Shown: positions 8,643-16,352 of the stretch, piece after piece
How the letters are laid out: every line of letters begins with the position of its first letter
How positions within the stretch are numbered: position 1 is the stretch's first letter
Assembly (NCBI GenBank): GCA_013203525.1
Contig: JABMQB010000078.1
Coordinates: forward strand, 1-19,217
Direction: 5' to 3'
From: Mariniphaga sp.
GTDB lineage: Bacteria; Bacteroidota; Bacteroidia; Bacteroidales; Prolixibacteraceae
DNA length: 19,217 bases
Notes under the pieces: generated by a model
Database searches by the model: none
What the model saw: only the letters and a program-made list of their open reading frames with translations
What the model was told of the DNA's origin: nothing
Made by a program: the position numbers and the translations under genes

Positions 8643-9401
8643 ATGAAACAAATATTATATCAATTTATGGCAGCAGTCCTAATTCTGACTGTTTTTGCTG
8701 GAACCTGTAATGCCCAGGAAAAATGTAGGTTCAAAGATGAAGGCTATACAAATTTATTCAATGGTGAAGATTTAACCGGTTGGAAAATACCTGTTGGAGA
8801 TAACGGACACTGGTCGGTAATTGATGGAGTAATTGATTATGACGCCCGATCGGAAGCTGAAGGTGATAAAAATCTTTGGTCTGAAAATGAATACAAAGAT
8901 TTTAAATTGCACGTTGAATGGCGTTTTAAAGGCTATGGTGACCACCTGTTTCCAATGCCAATGATTTTACCTAGCGGTAATAACGCCACAGATACGGATG
9001 GTAAAGTAGTTAAGAAAATGACTCCAAATTCCGATTCAGGTATTTTATTGAAAGGAGTAGGGCAAACAAACCTTTGGTGCTGGGCGGTAGGTTCGGGTGA
9101 ATTATGGTCAGTCAGAAATAACAAATCCTTGTCTGCAGAAATACGTGCTACAGCGGTTCCAAAAGAAAATGCAGACAAACCAGTTGGGCAGTGGAATGCC
9201 TTTGACATAACCATTAAAAAAGACAAAATAACTATTGTTAATAATGGAATTTTGGTTATAGACAATGTTCCGTATCCTGAGCTGGATGTTACCGGTCCTA
9301 TTGGTTTTCAACATCACGGAGGGATAAATAAAAATACAGGGAAACTAAACGGAGCATCAAGTTTGGTACAGTTCCGTAATATATGGATCAAAGAATTATA
9401 A
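8643..9401 (+). CDS. Exported DUF1080 (PF06439, 3-keto-glycoside hydrolase/lyase-like) protein, WCW subtype
   Basis: A 252-residue single-domain protein with a Sec signal peptide (cleavage after Ala24, just before QEKC; Cys22 is not in a good lipobox). The rest is a DUF1080 jelly-roll: YTNLFNGEDLTGWK near the start, HWSVIDGVIDYD, FKLHVEWRFKG, SDSGILLKG, QWNAFDITIKKDKI, GPIGFQHHG and the terminal FRNIWIKEL. In place of the common EYQV segment it has NLWCWAVGSGELW, which marks a distinct subtype that I recall from planctomycete and Bacteroidota paralogues. PF06439 is annotated as a 3-keto-disaccharide hydrolase domain, and relatives act in oxidative glycoside cleavage by elimination or hydration of 3-keto sugars. 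The gene is 20 bases behind the Gfo/Idh/MocA gene and is probably translated from the same transcript. A 239-base gap follows, with no terminator I can support. Confidence 0.9.
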   Translation: MKQILYQFMAAVLILTVFAGTCNAQEKCRFKDEGYTNLFNGEDLTGWKIPVGDNGHWSVIDGVIDYDARSEAEGDKNLWSENEYKDFKLHVEWRFKGYGDHLFPMPMILPSGNNATDTDGKVVKKMTPNSDSGILLKGVGQTNLWCWAVGSGELWSVRNNKSLSAEIRATAVPKENADKPVGQWNAFDITIKKDKITIVNNGILVIDNVPYPELDVTGPIGFQHHGGINKNTGKLNGASSLVQFRNIWIKEL

Positions 9402-9640
9402 AAATTAGATAAAAAGTAAGAATATCCATTATTCTAATATGCAGTTTGTTTTAGTCATTTGCTGCGGTAAGTTAACATAATTGGGTGTCAAGTGTAAAAC
9501 TGAAATTGAAAATGAAGATTAATCCTGGAAAAGTTGTAATAGTTTTTTGTGGAAAAATGGAATAAGATAAAAGGTGCAAATTAAATAAGAAAAAAAATTG
9601 ATAAAATAATTTGACAATACTTACTTAAAACCACTAGATT

Positions 9641-10618
9641 ATGAATACACGTCGTGATTTTTTAAAAAAAGGTTCTGTGGCAGCAGTGGCTGCAATGGCT
9701 GGTCCAACTATTTTAAATGCAGCAGATTCAAGTATTCCTTCGGAATCCGGATCGTTTAACAAAAAACACAAACTTTCTATTTTGTCATATACTTTTAATA
9801 GATTGGTAAATAGGGGTATGCAGGATATTTTTGGATATTTTGAAACCTGTAAATACCGATATAATCTTGATGCTGCCGACCTGTGGGGAGGTCATCTTAA
9901 AGATTTCAAAGAACGTTACGATAAGGGAACGTTTATCCCCTTTGAGGATGAGTGGATTGCAAATGTCAAAGAAGCCCTGGATGAACGTGAACTATGTATT
10001 CCTAATATTGCTGCTGATGGTTGCCATGTTATTACCTTCGATGTAGAGCGAACTGAATTACAATACCAAAATGCCAAGGAACACTTACGTCTTGCAAAAA
10101 TGCTGGGAGTTGGTTTTGTTCGCTTTGATACGGGACCTGCTTGGCAACTGCCTGATGGAAGAACGGATTGGACAAATGAAGAATTTGATTTTATTGTAAA
10201 GCGGTACCAGGAATATGCCCAGTATGCATATGATAATGGATTTAAGATTGGTGCTGAAAACCATATGGGTCCATCGGGTGTTTGGAAGAACCTGAAAAAA
10301 CTGTATGATGCTGTTGACCATCCTGGATTTGGAGTATGCATTCATTTAGGTAGTTATAAAGGTGCAACGCCTGAAGAAAAAGACCTTTATGATAAGGAAA
10401 GCGCCAAGATTGCAGTACATACCCATATACCAATGAATATTATTAATGGTCCTCTTGAAGAGAAGATGAACAATCTCCGCAATGCTGGCTATGAAGGGTA
10501 TTATAATGTGGAAGTCCCGGCAAGAAGCGGTGAGAATCCATATGAAAATGCTGCATATGCTTTAGCAAAGGTACGATCTGTATTTAGCAAATGGGATTTG
10601 GAAGATGCTAAATCGTGA
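9641..10618 (+). CDS. Tat-exported sugar isomerase/epimerase-like TIM barrel (PF01261)
   Basis: A 325-residue protein with a clear twin-arginine signal (TRRDFLKKG, Arg4-Arg5, Ala-rich stretch to about residue 28) followed by a xylose-isomerase-like TIM barrel. Candidate metal ligands fall in family order: Glu206 in IGAENHMG, then position 235 in VCIHLGSY, His260/His262 in VHTHIP and Glu291 in YNVEVPA. Position 235 is His where epimerases usually have Asp. In the family these proteins epimerise or isomerise sugars. Related barrels form the large subunit of C-glycoside deglycosidases, which cleave 3-keto glycosides made by a Gfo/Idh/MocA partner. Its place between two DUF1080 genes, and its export signal, support a role on 3-keto sugars or 2-hydroxy-3-keto-glycals in the periplasm. 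The gene stands alone, with a 239-base leader and 176 bases behind it, so it may have its own promoter. Confidence 0.9.
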   Translation: MNTRRDFLKKGSVAAVAAMAGPTILNAADSSIPSESGSFNKKHKLSILSYTFNRLVNRGMQDIFGYFETCKYRYNLDAADLWGGHLKDFKERYDKGTFIPFEDEWIANVKEALDERELCIPNIAADGCHVITFDVERTELQYQNAKEHLRLAKMLGVGFVRFDTGPAWQLPDGRTDWTNEEFDFIVKRYQEYAQYAYDNGFKIGAENHMGPSGVWKNLKKLYDAVDHPGFGVCIHLGSYKGATPEEKDLYDKESAKIAVHTHIPMNIINGPLEEKMNNLRNAGYEGYYNVEVPARSGENPYENAAYALAKVRSVFSKWDLEDAKS

Positions 10619-10794
10619 AAACTAAATTTATTGTTGAAGACAATATTTATTCGGGAAATGATTTGAATTTTAGCATTTTATTCTTTTCTGGATTAATGTA
10701 ATTTAAAAATATTCTGTTCATTCAATTGTAGGTCAAAAAAAGCTTTTTGAAAATATCAATCAATATCGTTATTATTTAAATTAAATATTCGCAA

Positions 10795-11577
10795 ATGGAA
10801 AAATTAATCTTGAACAAAAGAGTACTGCAATATATCGGACTTATCCTTTTGGTAATGATTTTCTCTTATTCATTTAGGGCAAATTCAAATACTGACGGAA
10901 AAACTACAAGTATTAATTCGTATAAAGTTCAACAAGCAGGTGAGTGGATTTCTTTATTTGATGGAGAAACGCTCAGTGGTTGGAAGCGTTACAATGCAGA
11001 TGATATTGGACCATTATGGAGTGTAGAAGATGGTGCTATAAAATGTGACGGAAAGGGACATGGCGAAGGCAGTGGAGAAAATGGAGGTTCCTTAGTTACA
11101 GTGGAAACATTCGGGAACTTTGAACTGGAACTTGAATGGAGAATTTCAGAAAGGGGAAACAGTGGTATTTTGTACCATGTTGTTGAAAAACCTGAATATA
11201 GCCATGCCTATGTAACCGGTCCAGAATATCAGGTAGCGGATGATGGTCCGGCTAATGGCAATAATGAATACAACAATAAAAAGGCCGGGTCCAGTTATGA
11301 TATGTACGCGGCTCCTCCAACAAAAAAGCTAAATCCCGTGATAGAATGGAATTCCTCTAAAATTATCTATAATGAAGGAAATGTTGAACACTGGCTCAAT
11401 GGGGAAAAAGTTGTTGAATTTGATGAAAACAGTTTAGAATTCAAAGAAAGGTATAACAATAGTAAGTGGGCATCAGGTAATTATCCCGCTTGGAATTCTT
11501 ATAAAGTAGGATCGATTGCATTACAAGATCATGGTGCAATGGTATGGTACAGAAATATTCGGATAAAGGAGTTGTAA
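10795..11577 (+). CDS. DUF1080 (PF06439, 3-keto-disaccharide hydrolase-like) protein, canonical subtype
   Basis: A 260-residue protein with an N-terminal hydrophobic segment (residues 11-25; signal peptide cut near Ala29 or a membrane anchor) and one DUF1080 domain. The domain matches the canonical pattern: GEWISLFDGETLSGWK, LWSVEDGAIKCDG, FELELEWRISERGNSGILYHV, GPEYQVADDG, SSYDMYAAP, EWNSSKI, VEHWLNGEKVVEF, IALQDHG and the final WYRNIRIKEL. It differs strongly from the WCW-subtype protein at 8643-9401, so the two probably act on different substrates or steps rather than being copies. In published Bacteroides 3-keto pathways, oxidoreductases and DUF1080 proteins together oxidise, eliminate and hydrate a glycoside. 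The gene has a 176-base leader and a 178-base 3' gap. No promoter matching TAnnTTTG was found in the leader. Confidence 0.91.
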   Translation: MEKLILNKRVLQYIGLILLVMIFSYSFRANSNTDGKTTSINSYKVQQAGEWISLFDGETLSGWKRYNADDIGPLWSVEDGAIKCDGKGHGEGSGENGGSLVTVETFGNFELELEWRISERGNSGILYHVVEKPEYSHAYVTGPEYQVADDGPANGNNEYNNKKAGSSYDMYAAPPTKKLNPVIEWNSSKIIYNEGNVEHWLNGEKVVEFDENSLEFKERYNNSKWASGNYPAWNSYKVGSIALQDHGAMVWYRNIRIKEL

Positions 11578-11755
11578 GTTTTTATTAGACAAAAGGATGG
11601 TTCCCAAATGGGGGATTTTTGAATGTCAAATATGATCAAAAGGAACGAAAAAACGTTCGCAGAGGATTGTGAAAAACCATAATATTAAGCATTCTGATTG
11701 GAGAATAAATTTTGGGAGATAATTAGACATTAACAATACTGATAAAATTATTAAG

Positions 11756-12525
11756 ATGAAGAAAATAGTATTAATACTTTTATTTGCATTATTTGGCATT
11801 GCTAATGTTGCAAATGGGCAAGCCATAGAAGACTGGGTAGTAAAACTGCATAAAGCACATAATCATAACGGAATGCCGTACAGGCTAATGGATCCGTTGA
11901 ATTTTAGTCCTGGCAAAAGTTATCCGGTAATTGTTTCGCTGCATGGTGGAGGTGGAAGAGGAACAGACAATCTAAAACAACTACGCAATTGGAATAGGTT
12001 CTGGCAGAAGAACAGAACCGCAAAGATTATCCATGTTATGTTTTGGCACCACAGGCAAACGAACTTTGGAATGAAGTACACCTATCCAACATCAAAGCCA
12101 TCATTAAAGATTTACCATCGGTTGATACGGAAAGGATTTATATACTTGGTCATTCGATGGGAGGACATGGAACTTACATTATCACACAAATTGATCCTAA
12201 TTATTTTGCTGCAGCAGCTCCCTCAGCGGGAAGTGGTTTAAAAGATACTGAAGAGTTTATTGATGTTTCAAAAATAAAGGATATTCCTTTCTGGGCTTTT
12301 CATGGCGATAATGACAATGTGTGTCCGATAGATAAAGATCTGAAGGTTTTTGCTGAAATGAAAAAGATTGGCGGAAATATGAAGTTCACTACGTGGAAGG
12401 GTGAAGGTCACGGTATTCCGGTAAAAAATTTCACAGACAATACCCAGGGAAATACCCAATTAAGTGGTGACAGATGCGACCCGGAACCTGTGTTGTTAAA
12501 GTGGCTCTTTGCACAAAAAAAGTAG
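11756..12525 (+). pseudogene. Frameshifted single-domain relative of the tandem alpha/beta hydrolase
   Basis: The gene starts like its relative at 4261-5709: MKKIVLILL signal peptide, cut before GQAIEDW, then KLHKAH, YRLMDPLNF and SLHGGGGRG. At 11993-11998 the frame breaks. The bases read tgg-aat-agg where the relatives have Trp-Asn-Glu-Val, which one missing base (the G of GAG near 11996) explains. From there the +1-shifted frame continues with family sequence to the stop at 12523-12525. It carries LAEEQNRKDYPCYVLAPQ, the GHSMGG elbow (Ser codon 12154-12156), HGDNDN (Asp codon 12313-12315), GEGHG (His codon 12409-12411) and DRCDPEPVLLKWL. Repaired, it would be about 257 residues with an intact triad. 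The first frame alone ends at 12241 without the nucleophile. A recent mutation, an assembly error or programmed frameshifting would all look like this; the rest of the gene shows no decay. The PF10091 gene follows after 22 bases. Confidence 0.85.
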
Positions 12526-12547
12526 TTGGATATTAAATACTAGCTGA

Positions 12548-14935
12548 ATGATTTTAAAGAAGTTGTATCCATATATTGTTGTAGCACTATTTTTGGTTTC
12601 AGTTCATGTGAATGCTCAGGAAATTTATTTTTTTGAGGATGGAACAAATAACAATTTCTATGATCAGGGAATACTGGATGTAAATAATTTAGGACAAAGT
12701 ACTTTTGAACATACATATCCTCCTGGTGGATCACCAACACAATGGAATGATAAAGTACCCTGTTCAACTAGGGCTTTTAAAGGCACAACTTCATTAAAAT
12801 TTAATTATACGTCCTCTGCTGACGGAAATTGGAAAGTTAGCATTCACAGAAATGACTGGAGCACGGTAAATATTGCAGTACTGGATTCACTTTCATTTTA
12901 TATTTATTCGGAAACTGCTCTGTCGAAATCAGCATTGCCTTTAATCGGCTTATTTTGTGAGAATGGGACATCAGATTTATATCCATTGGCAAATTACAAC
13001 AATGATATTCCTGCTTCACAGTGGGTACGAATAACTTTTCCCCTTAATACAATAATTGATAATAACAGCGGATTGGATTATACACAGGTTAAAGCTGTTA
13101 TTTTCAATCAATCGGAAAATGATAATAGTAGTAGATTAATTTTAATCGATGAAATTACAGCGTTTAAAAGTATCGACGAAGTACAAGCTGTTTCTGATTT
13201 CTCTGTAATCGGTTATGATAGTCATTCTGAATTAAATTGGGTGTATCCTTCAAACGGTTTGACATATCGCATTTATGCTTCATTTGATGGCGGACAATCT
13301 TTTGAGTTAAGAAAAGAAACAACTGAAGATAGTTTTATGGATTTTGTTCCGGAAGAGGGAAGAAATACCAGCGTTATATATAAAATAGTTTCGGTTAACC
13401 AGAACAAAGAGTCTGAACCAAACGAAAAGACAGCTGTAATCCGGGATTTCTCGGATGATGAATTAATAAATATGGTTCAGGAATATTCATTTCGTTATTT
13501 TTGGGAGGGAGCACACCAACTAACCGGAACTTCTCTTGAAAGATCCAATGGAAATGGAAGAACAACTGCTTCGGGAGCTACCGGTTTTGGATTAATGGCA
13601 ATGATTGTTGCCCACGAGCGCGAATATCGCCCAAAAGAAGATGTTAAAGATCGTATTTTAATGATTCTGGATTTTCTTAAAACTTGCGAACGACATCATG
13701 GAGCATGGTCGCACTGGTATAATGCTAATACAAAAAAAACACAACCTTTTGGAGCGGATGACGATGGCGGTGATATGGTTGAAACTTCATTTGTTGCACA
13801 ATCTTTAATTGCATTAAAACATTATTTTTCCGGTAGCGATACTAAATCAACTCAAATTCGTGAAAAAGCTGACCAGCTCTGGAAAGAAATTGATTGGAGC
13901 TGGTATAGGCAATATGGGCAAAACACCATCTACTGGCATTGGTCACCTAATTATAATTTTGCAAAAAATATGCAAGTCAGAGGTTGGAATGAAGCATTGA
14001 TTACATATATCATGGCAGTTTCTTCACCAAGCCATGGTATTCCAAAAGAAGTTTATACTCAGGGTTGGACCAGGAATGGAAACATGGTTAAGCCTGATCG
14101 AACTTATTATGGCTATGATATTAATCTTTCTCGTAATTGGGGTGGCCCCTTGTTTTGGATACATTATACGCATCACGGAATTAATCCACATGGTTTAAAA
14201 GATGAATATGCCGACTACTGGCAGGAACATGTAAATACAGCTAAAATTCATTATGAATATGCGATAGATAATCCTTTGAATTTTAAAAATTATAGTGAAG
14301 ATTGTTGGGGATTAACTGCCAGTGACGATCCGGATGGTTATACTGCTCATAAACCTATGGATAATGACAATGGTACAGTTAGTCCGACTGCGGCTTTGGC
14401 CAGTATGCCATACACACCGGACGAATCTTTGAAAGCACTCAAGTATTTTTATCGTGAACGGGGAAGTGAATTGTTTGGAAAATTTGGTCCTTACGATGCT
14501 TTTAACGATTCACGTAACTGGATAAAAAAATCTTATATAGGAATAGATCAGGGGCCAATAGTAATCATGATTGAAAACTACCGTTCCGGACTCTTGTGGA
14601 ATAATGTAATGAAAGATGCTGATGTTCAGGCTGGCCTAGATAAGCTTGGTTTTCAGTATGAAATTGTTAATGGATCAGGAAAACTAAAAAGCATTATTCC
14701 TTTTACTCTATATCCAAATCCTGCTTCAAATAATTTTTTTGTCCATTACAATGGAATAAATACAGACCAGTCATTTTTATTAAAAATCTATACAATTGAT
14801 GGTCGTTTGATAATAACCCGGAATATGAATAACTCAGAATCATCTGTTGACTGTTCGGTGCTACAAGATGGATTGTATGTGGTTCATCTATTCAAAGGTG
14901 ACAAACATTTTCAAAGTAAGTTAATCGTTCAGTAG
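12548..14935 (+). CDS. T9SS-secreted PF10091 (GH144-like, putative beta-1,2-glucanase) glycoside hydrolase
   Basis: A 795-residue multidomain enzyme. Order: Sec signal peptide (cut after Ala23); a beta-sandwich carbohydrate-binding-like region (about 25-205); a fibronectin-III-like domain (about 211-300); the PF10091/GH144-like alpha-barrel (about 303-705); and a T9SS type A sorting domain (about 717-795, with PFTLYPNPAS and a final KLIVQ). The catalytic region has YFWEGAH, GATGFGLMA, the acidic motif GADDDGGDMVETS (Asp405, Asp409, Glu412) and GWNEALITY (Glu482). From memory, this spacing matches the acidic residues D135, D139, E142 and E211 of the characterised GH144 endo-beta-1,2-glucanase of Chitinophaga pinensis. 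Endo-cleavage of a beta-1,2-glucan or related glucan at the cell surface is therefore the leading hypothesis. The product may feed the periplasmic enzymes encoded around it. Family and secretion route are clear; linkage specificity is inferred. Confidence 0.9.
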   Translation: MILKKLYPYIVVALFLVSVHVNAQEIYFFEDGTNNNFYDQGILDVNNLGQSTFEHTYPPGGSPTQWNDKVPCSTRAFKGTTSLKFNYTSSADGNWKVSIHRNDWSTVNIAVLDSLSFYIYSETALSKSALPLIGLFCENGTSDLYPLANYNNDIPASQWVRITFPLNTIIDNNSGLDYTQVKAVIFNQSENDNSSRLILIDEITAFKSIDEVQAVSDFSVIGYDSHSELNWVYPSNGLTYRIYASFDGGQSFELRKETTEDSFMDFVPEEGRNTSVIYKIVSVNQNKESEPNEKTAVIRDFSDDELINMVQEYSFRYFWEGAHQLTGTSLERSNGNGRTTASGATGFGLMAMIVAHEREYRPKEDVKDRILMILDFLKTCERHHGAWSHWYNANTKKTQPFGADDDGGDMVETSFVAQSLIALKHYFSGSDTKSTQIREKADQLWKEIDWSWYRQYGQNTIYWHWSPNYNFAKNMQVRGWNEALITYIMAVSSPSHGIPKEVYTQGWTRNGNMVKPDRTYYGYDINLSRNWGGPLFWIHYTHHGINPHGLKDEYADYWQEHVNTAKIHYEYAIDNPLNFKNYSEDCWGLTASDDPDGYTAHKPMDNDNGTVSPTAALASMPYTPDESLKALKYFYRERGSELFGKFGPYDAFNDSRNWIKKSYIGIDQGPIVIMIENYRSGLLWNNVMKDADVQAGLDKLGFQYEIVNGSGKLKSIIPFTLYPNPASNNFFVHYNGINTDQSFLLKIYTIDGRLIITRNMNNSESSVDCSVLQDGLYVVHLFKGDKHFQSKLIVQ

Positions 14936-14973
14936 AACAGAATAAACTTTTACCAACTAAAGAGAAGAAAAAA

Positions 14974-16320
14974 ATGAAAAAATTGTTTAGAAAAAGTATA
15001 AGAGGAGCAGCGTTATTATTAGCCGCTGTAGTTTTTCCGGTATTAATGTCTGCTTTCAATCCAGAGAGAAACAGCAATAACAGTAGTAAAATAAATACTT
15101 TCAATTGGGAAGAATTATCCAAAAAAGACCAGCAATTTTTGGATAAAGTGCAACGAAAAGCATTTGATTATTTCTGGGAAGGATTTGATCCTGTAACAGG
15201 ACTAATTGCAGATAATGCAAAAGGTCGCCGTACCAGCATCGCCCATTCCGGTTTTGGGCTTTCCGCCTTTTGTATTGGAGTAGATAGAGGTTGGGTAAGC
15301 AGGCAAGAAGCTTATGATCGAGTACTAATAACGCTTAATAGTTATTATAAAAATCCTGATAATGAAAATGATTTTTGTGTGGAAGGAAAGTATGGGCTTT
15401 TTTATCACTTTATAAATGTAGATACAGGTAAGCGTCAGGGAAGAACCGAGGTGTCAACAATCGACAGTGCACTTTTAATGGCTGGCATTCTTCATGTAAT
15501 GGCATATTTTGAGGGGACAGAAGTGGAAGAACTCGCTAAGAAGATTTATCAGAATGCACAATGGGACAAATACCTCAATAGAAGGAATGCGATTACAGGA
15601 GGCTGGAAACCTGCTGAGGAAAACTGGACAAATCCGGAATACAAAGGATACAATGAGTACAGCCTTGTTTATCTTGTTGCGCTCGGATCGCCTACCCATC
15701 CAATTCCTGACATCAGTTGGGATGCTTACAACAGCGGTAATGGAGCTGAGTGGTTGAAACCTTACAAGGATATTGGAGCTTTTAAAACCCCAAAAGGAGT
15801 TATGCAACCACATGCCTATTTGTATCAGTTTCCAACCTGTTGGTATGATTTAAGAAATAAAAAAGATAAATATGCTAATCATTGGGAAGTAGCTGTAAAT
15901 GCATTAAAAGCAAACAGACGCTACACACAAAACTGGGGTTCGATGGTGGGCTATTCCGAAGAACTTTGGGGCTGGACTGCATGTGCCGGGCAAAGAGGTT
16001 ATATAGGTTTCTCAAGACCCTATAATGGCACACTTGCTCCTTCAGCAGTAATTGCATCCCTTCCATTCTTGCCTGAAGAATCATTGTGCTCAATTATATT
16101 TATGTATGAAATTTATGGTGATAAAATTTTTGGCAAATACGGTTTTGTTGATTCATTTAATCCTAGTCAGGATTGGTACGACGATGGTTACATTGGTATA
16201 GATAAAGGAAACGAAGTATTGATGATTGAAAATTTTAGAAGTGAAGGTGTCTGGAAAGTATTTATGAGAAATCCATATGTAGCTGAAGGTATGAAGAAGG
16301 CTATGTTCAGTGATATTTAA
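14974..16320 (+). CDS. Exported PF10091 (glucoamylase-like/GH144-related) protein lacking the GH144 Asp
   Basis: A 448-residue protein with a signal peptide (hydrophobic residues 11-26) and one PF10091 alpha-barrel from about residue 47 to the end. It has no binding or T9SS domain, so it is probably periplasmic. Shared signatures with the preceding protein include FDYFWEG, HSGFGLSAF, WGWTAC, TLAPSAVIASLPFLPEES, YGFVDSFNP and YIGIDKG..VLMIENFRS. The acidic motif differs: where the neighbour has GGDMVETS this one has EVSTIDSALL (Glu159, Ser161, Asp164), so the Asp equivalent to Asp409 is Ser. A Glu is kept in YNEYSLVYL (Glu228). This fits a separate, less characterised PF10091 subgroup that may be exo-acting or act on another linkage. 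The gene begins 38 bases after the neighbour's stop behind a purine-rich AGAGAAG, the best Shine-Dalgarno-like stretch in this part. The two genes look like an old tandem duplication that has diverged in function. Confidence 0.88.
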   Translation: MKKLFRKSIRGAALLLAAVVFPVLMSAFNPERNSNNSSKINTFNWEELSKKDQQFLDKVQRKAFDYFWEGFDPVTGLIADNAKGRRTSIAHSGFGLSAFCIGVDRGWVSRQEAYDRVLITLNSYYKNPDNENDFCVEGKYGLFYHFINVDTGKRQGRTEVSTIDSALLMAGILHVMAYFEGTEVEELAKKIYQNAQWDKYLNRRNAITGGWKPAEENWTNPEYKGYNEYSLVYLVALGSPTHPIPDISWDAYNSGNGAEWLKPYKDIGAFKTPKGVMQPHAYLYQFPTCWYDLRNKKDKYANHWEVAVNALKANRRYTQNWGSMVGYSEELWGWTACAGQRGYIGFSRPYNGTLAPSAVIASLPFLPEESLCSIIFMYEIYGDKIFGKYGFVDSFNPSQDWYDDGYIGIDKGNEVLMIENFRSEGVWKVFMRNPYVAEGMKKAMFSDI

Positions 16321-16352
16321 TTATATATCAGAACGAATAAATATAAGATATT

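Noticed and set aside
9402..9640. 239-base gap examined for a promoter, small gene or regulatory RNA
   Set aside because: Only a 17-codon open frame (from 9512) and partial TTTG matches were seen; none fits the -33/-7 consensus or shows conserved features.
9916..10341. 141-codon minus-strand open frame opposite the TIM-barrel gene
   Set aside because: It is antisense to a clear PF01261 gene, with low-complexity Ser/Phe-rich sequence and no motifs.
10615..10704. GTG-started frame of about 29 codons overlapping the TIM-barrel stop
   Set aside because: Very short, AT-rich, no ribosome-binding sequence and no recognisable product.
11602..11620. Possible terminator: TCCC/GGGA stem followed by five T, after the second DUF1080 gene
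   Set aside because: The stem is only four base pairs; hairpins this small are expected by chance.
11643..11658. Perfect 5-bp inverted repeat GAACG-A6-CGTTC
   Set aside because: Too short, with no T-run or known operator pattern; probably chance.
11623..11682. 19-codon ATG frame (MSNMIKRNEKTF...) upstream of the frameshifted hydrolase
   Set aside because: Too short and without similarity I can name; not enough to call a gene or a transposase remnant.
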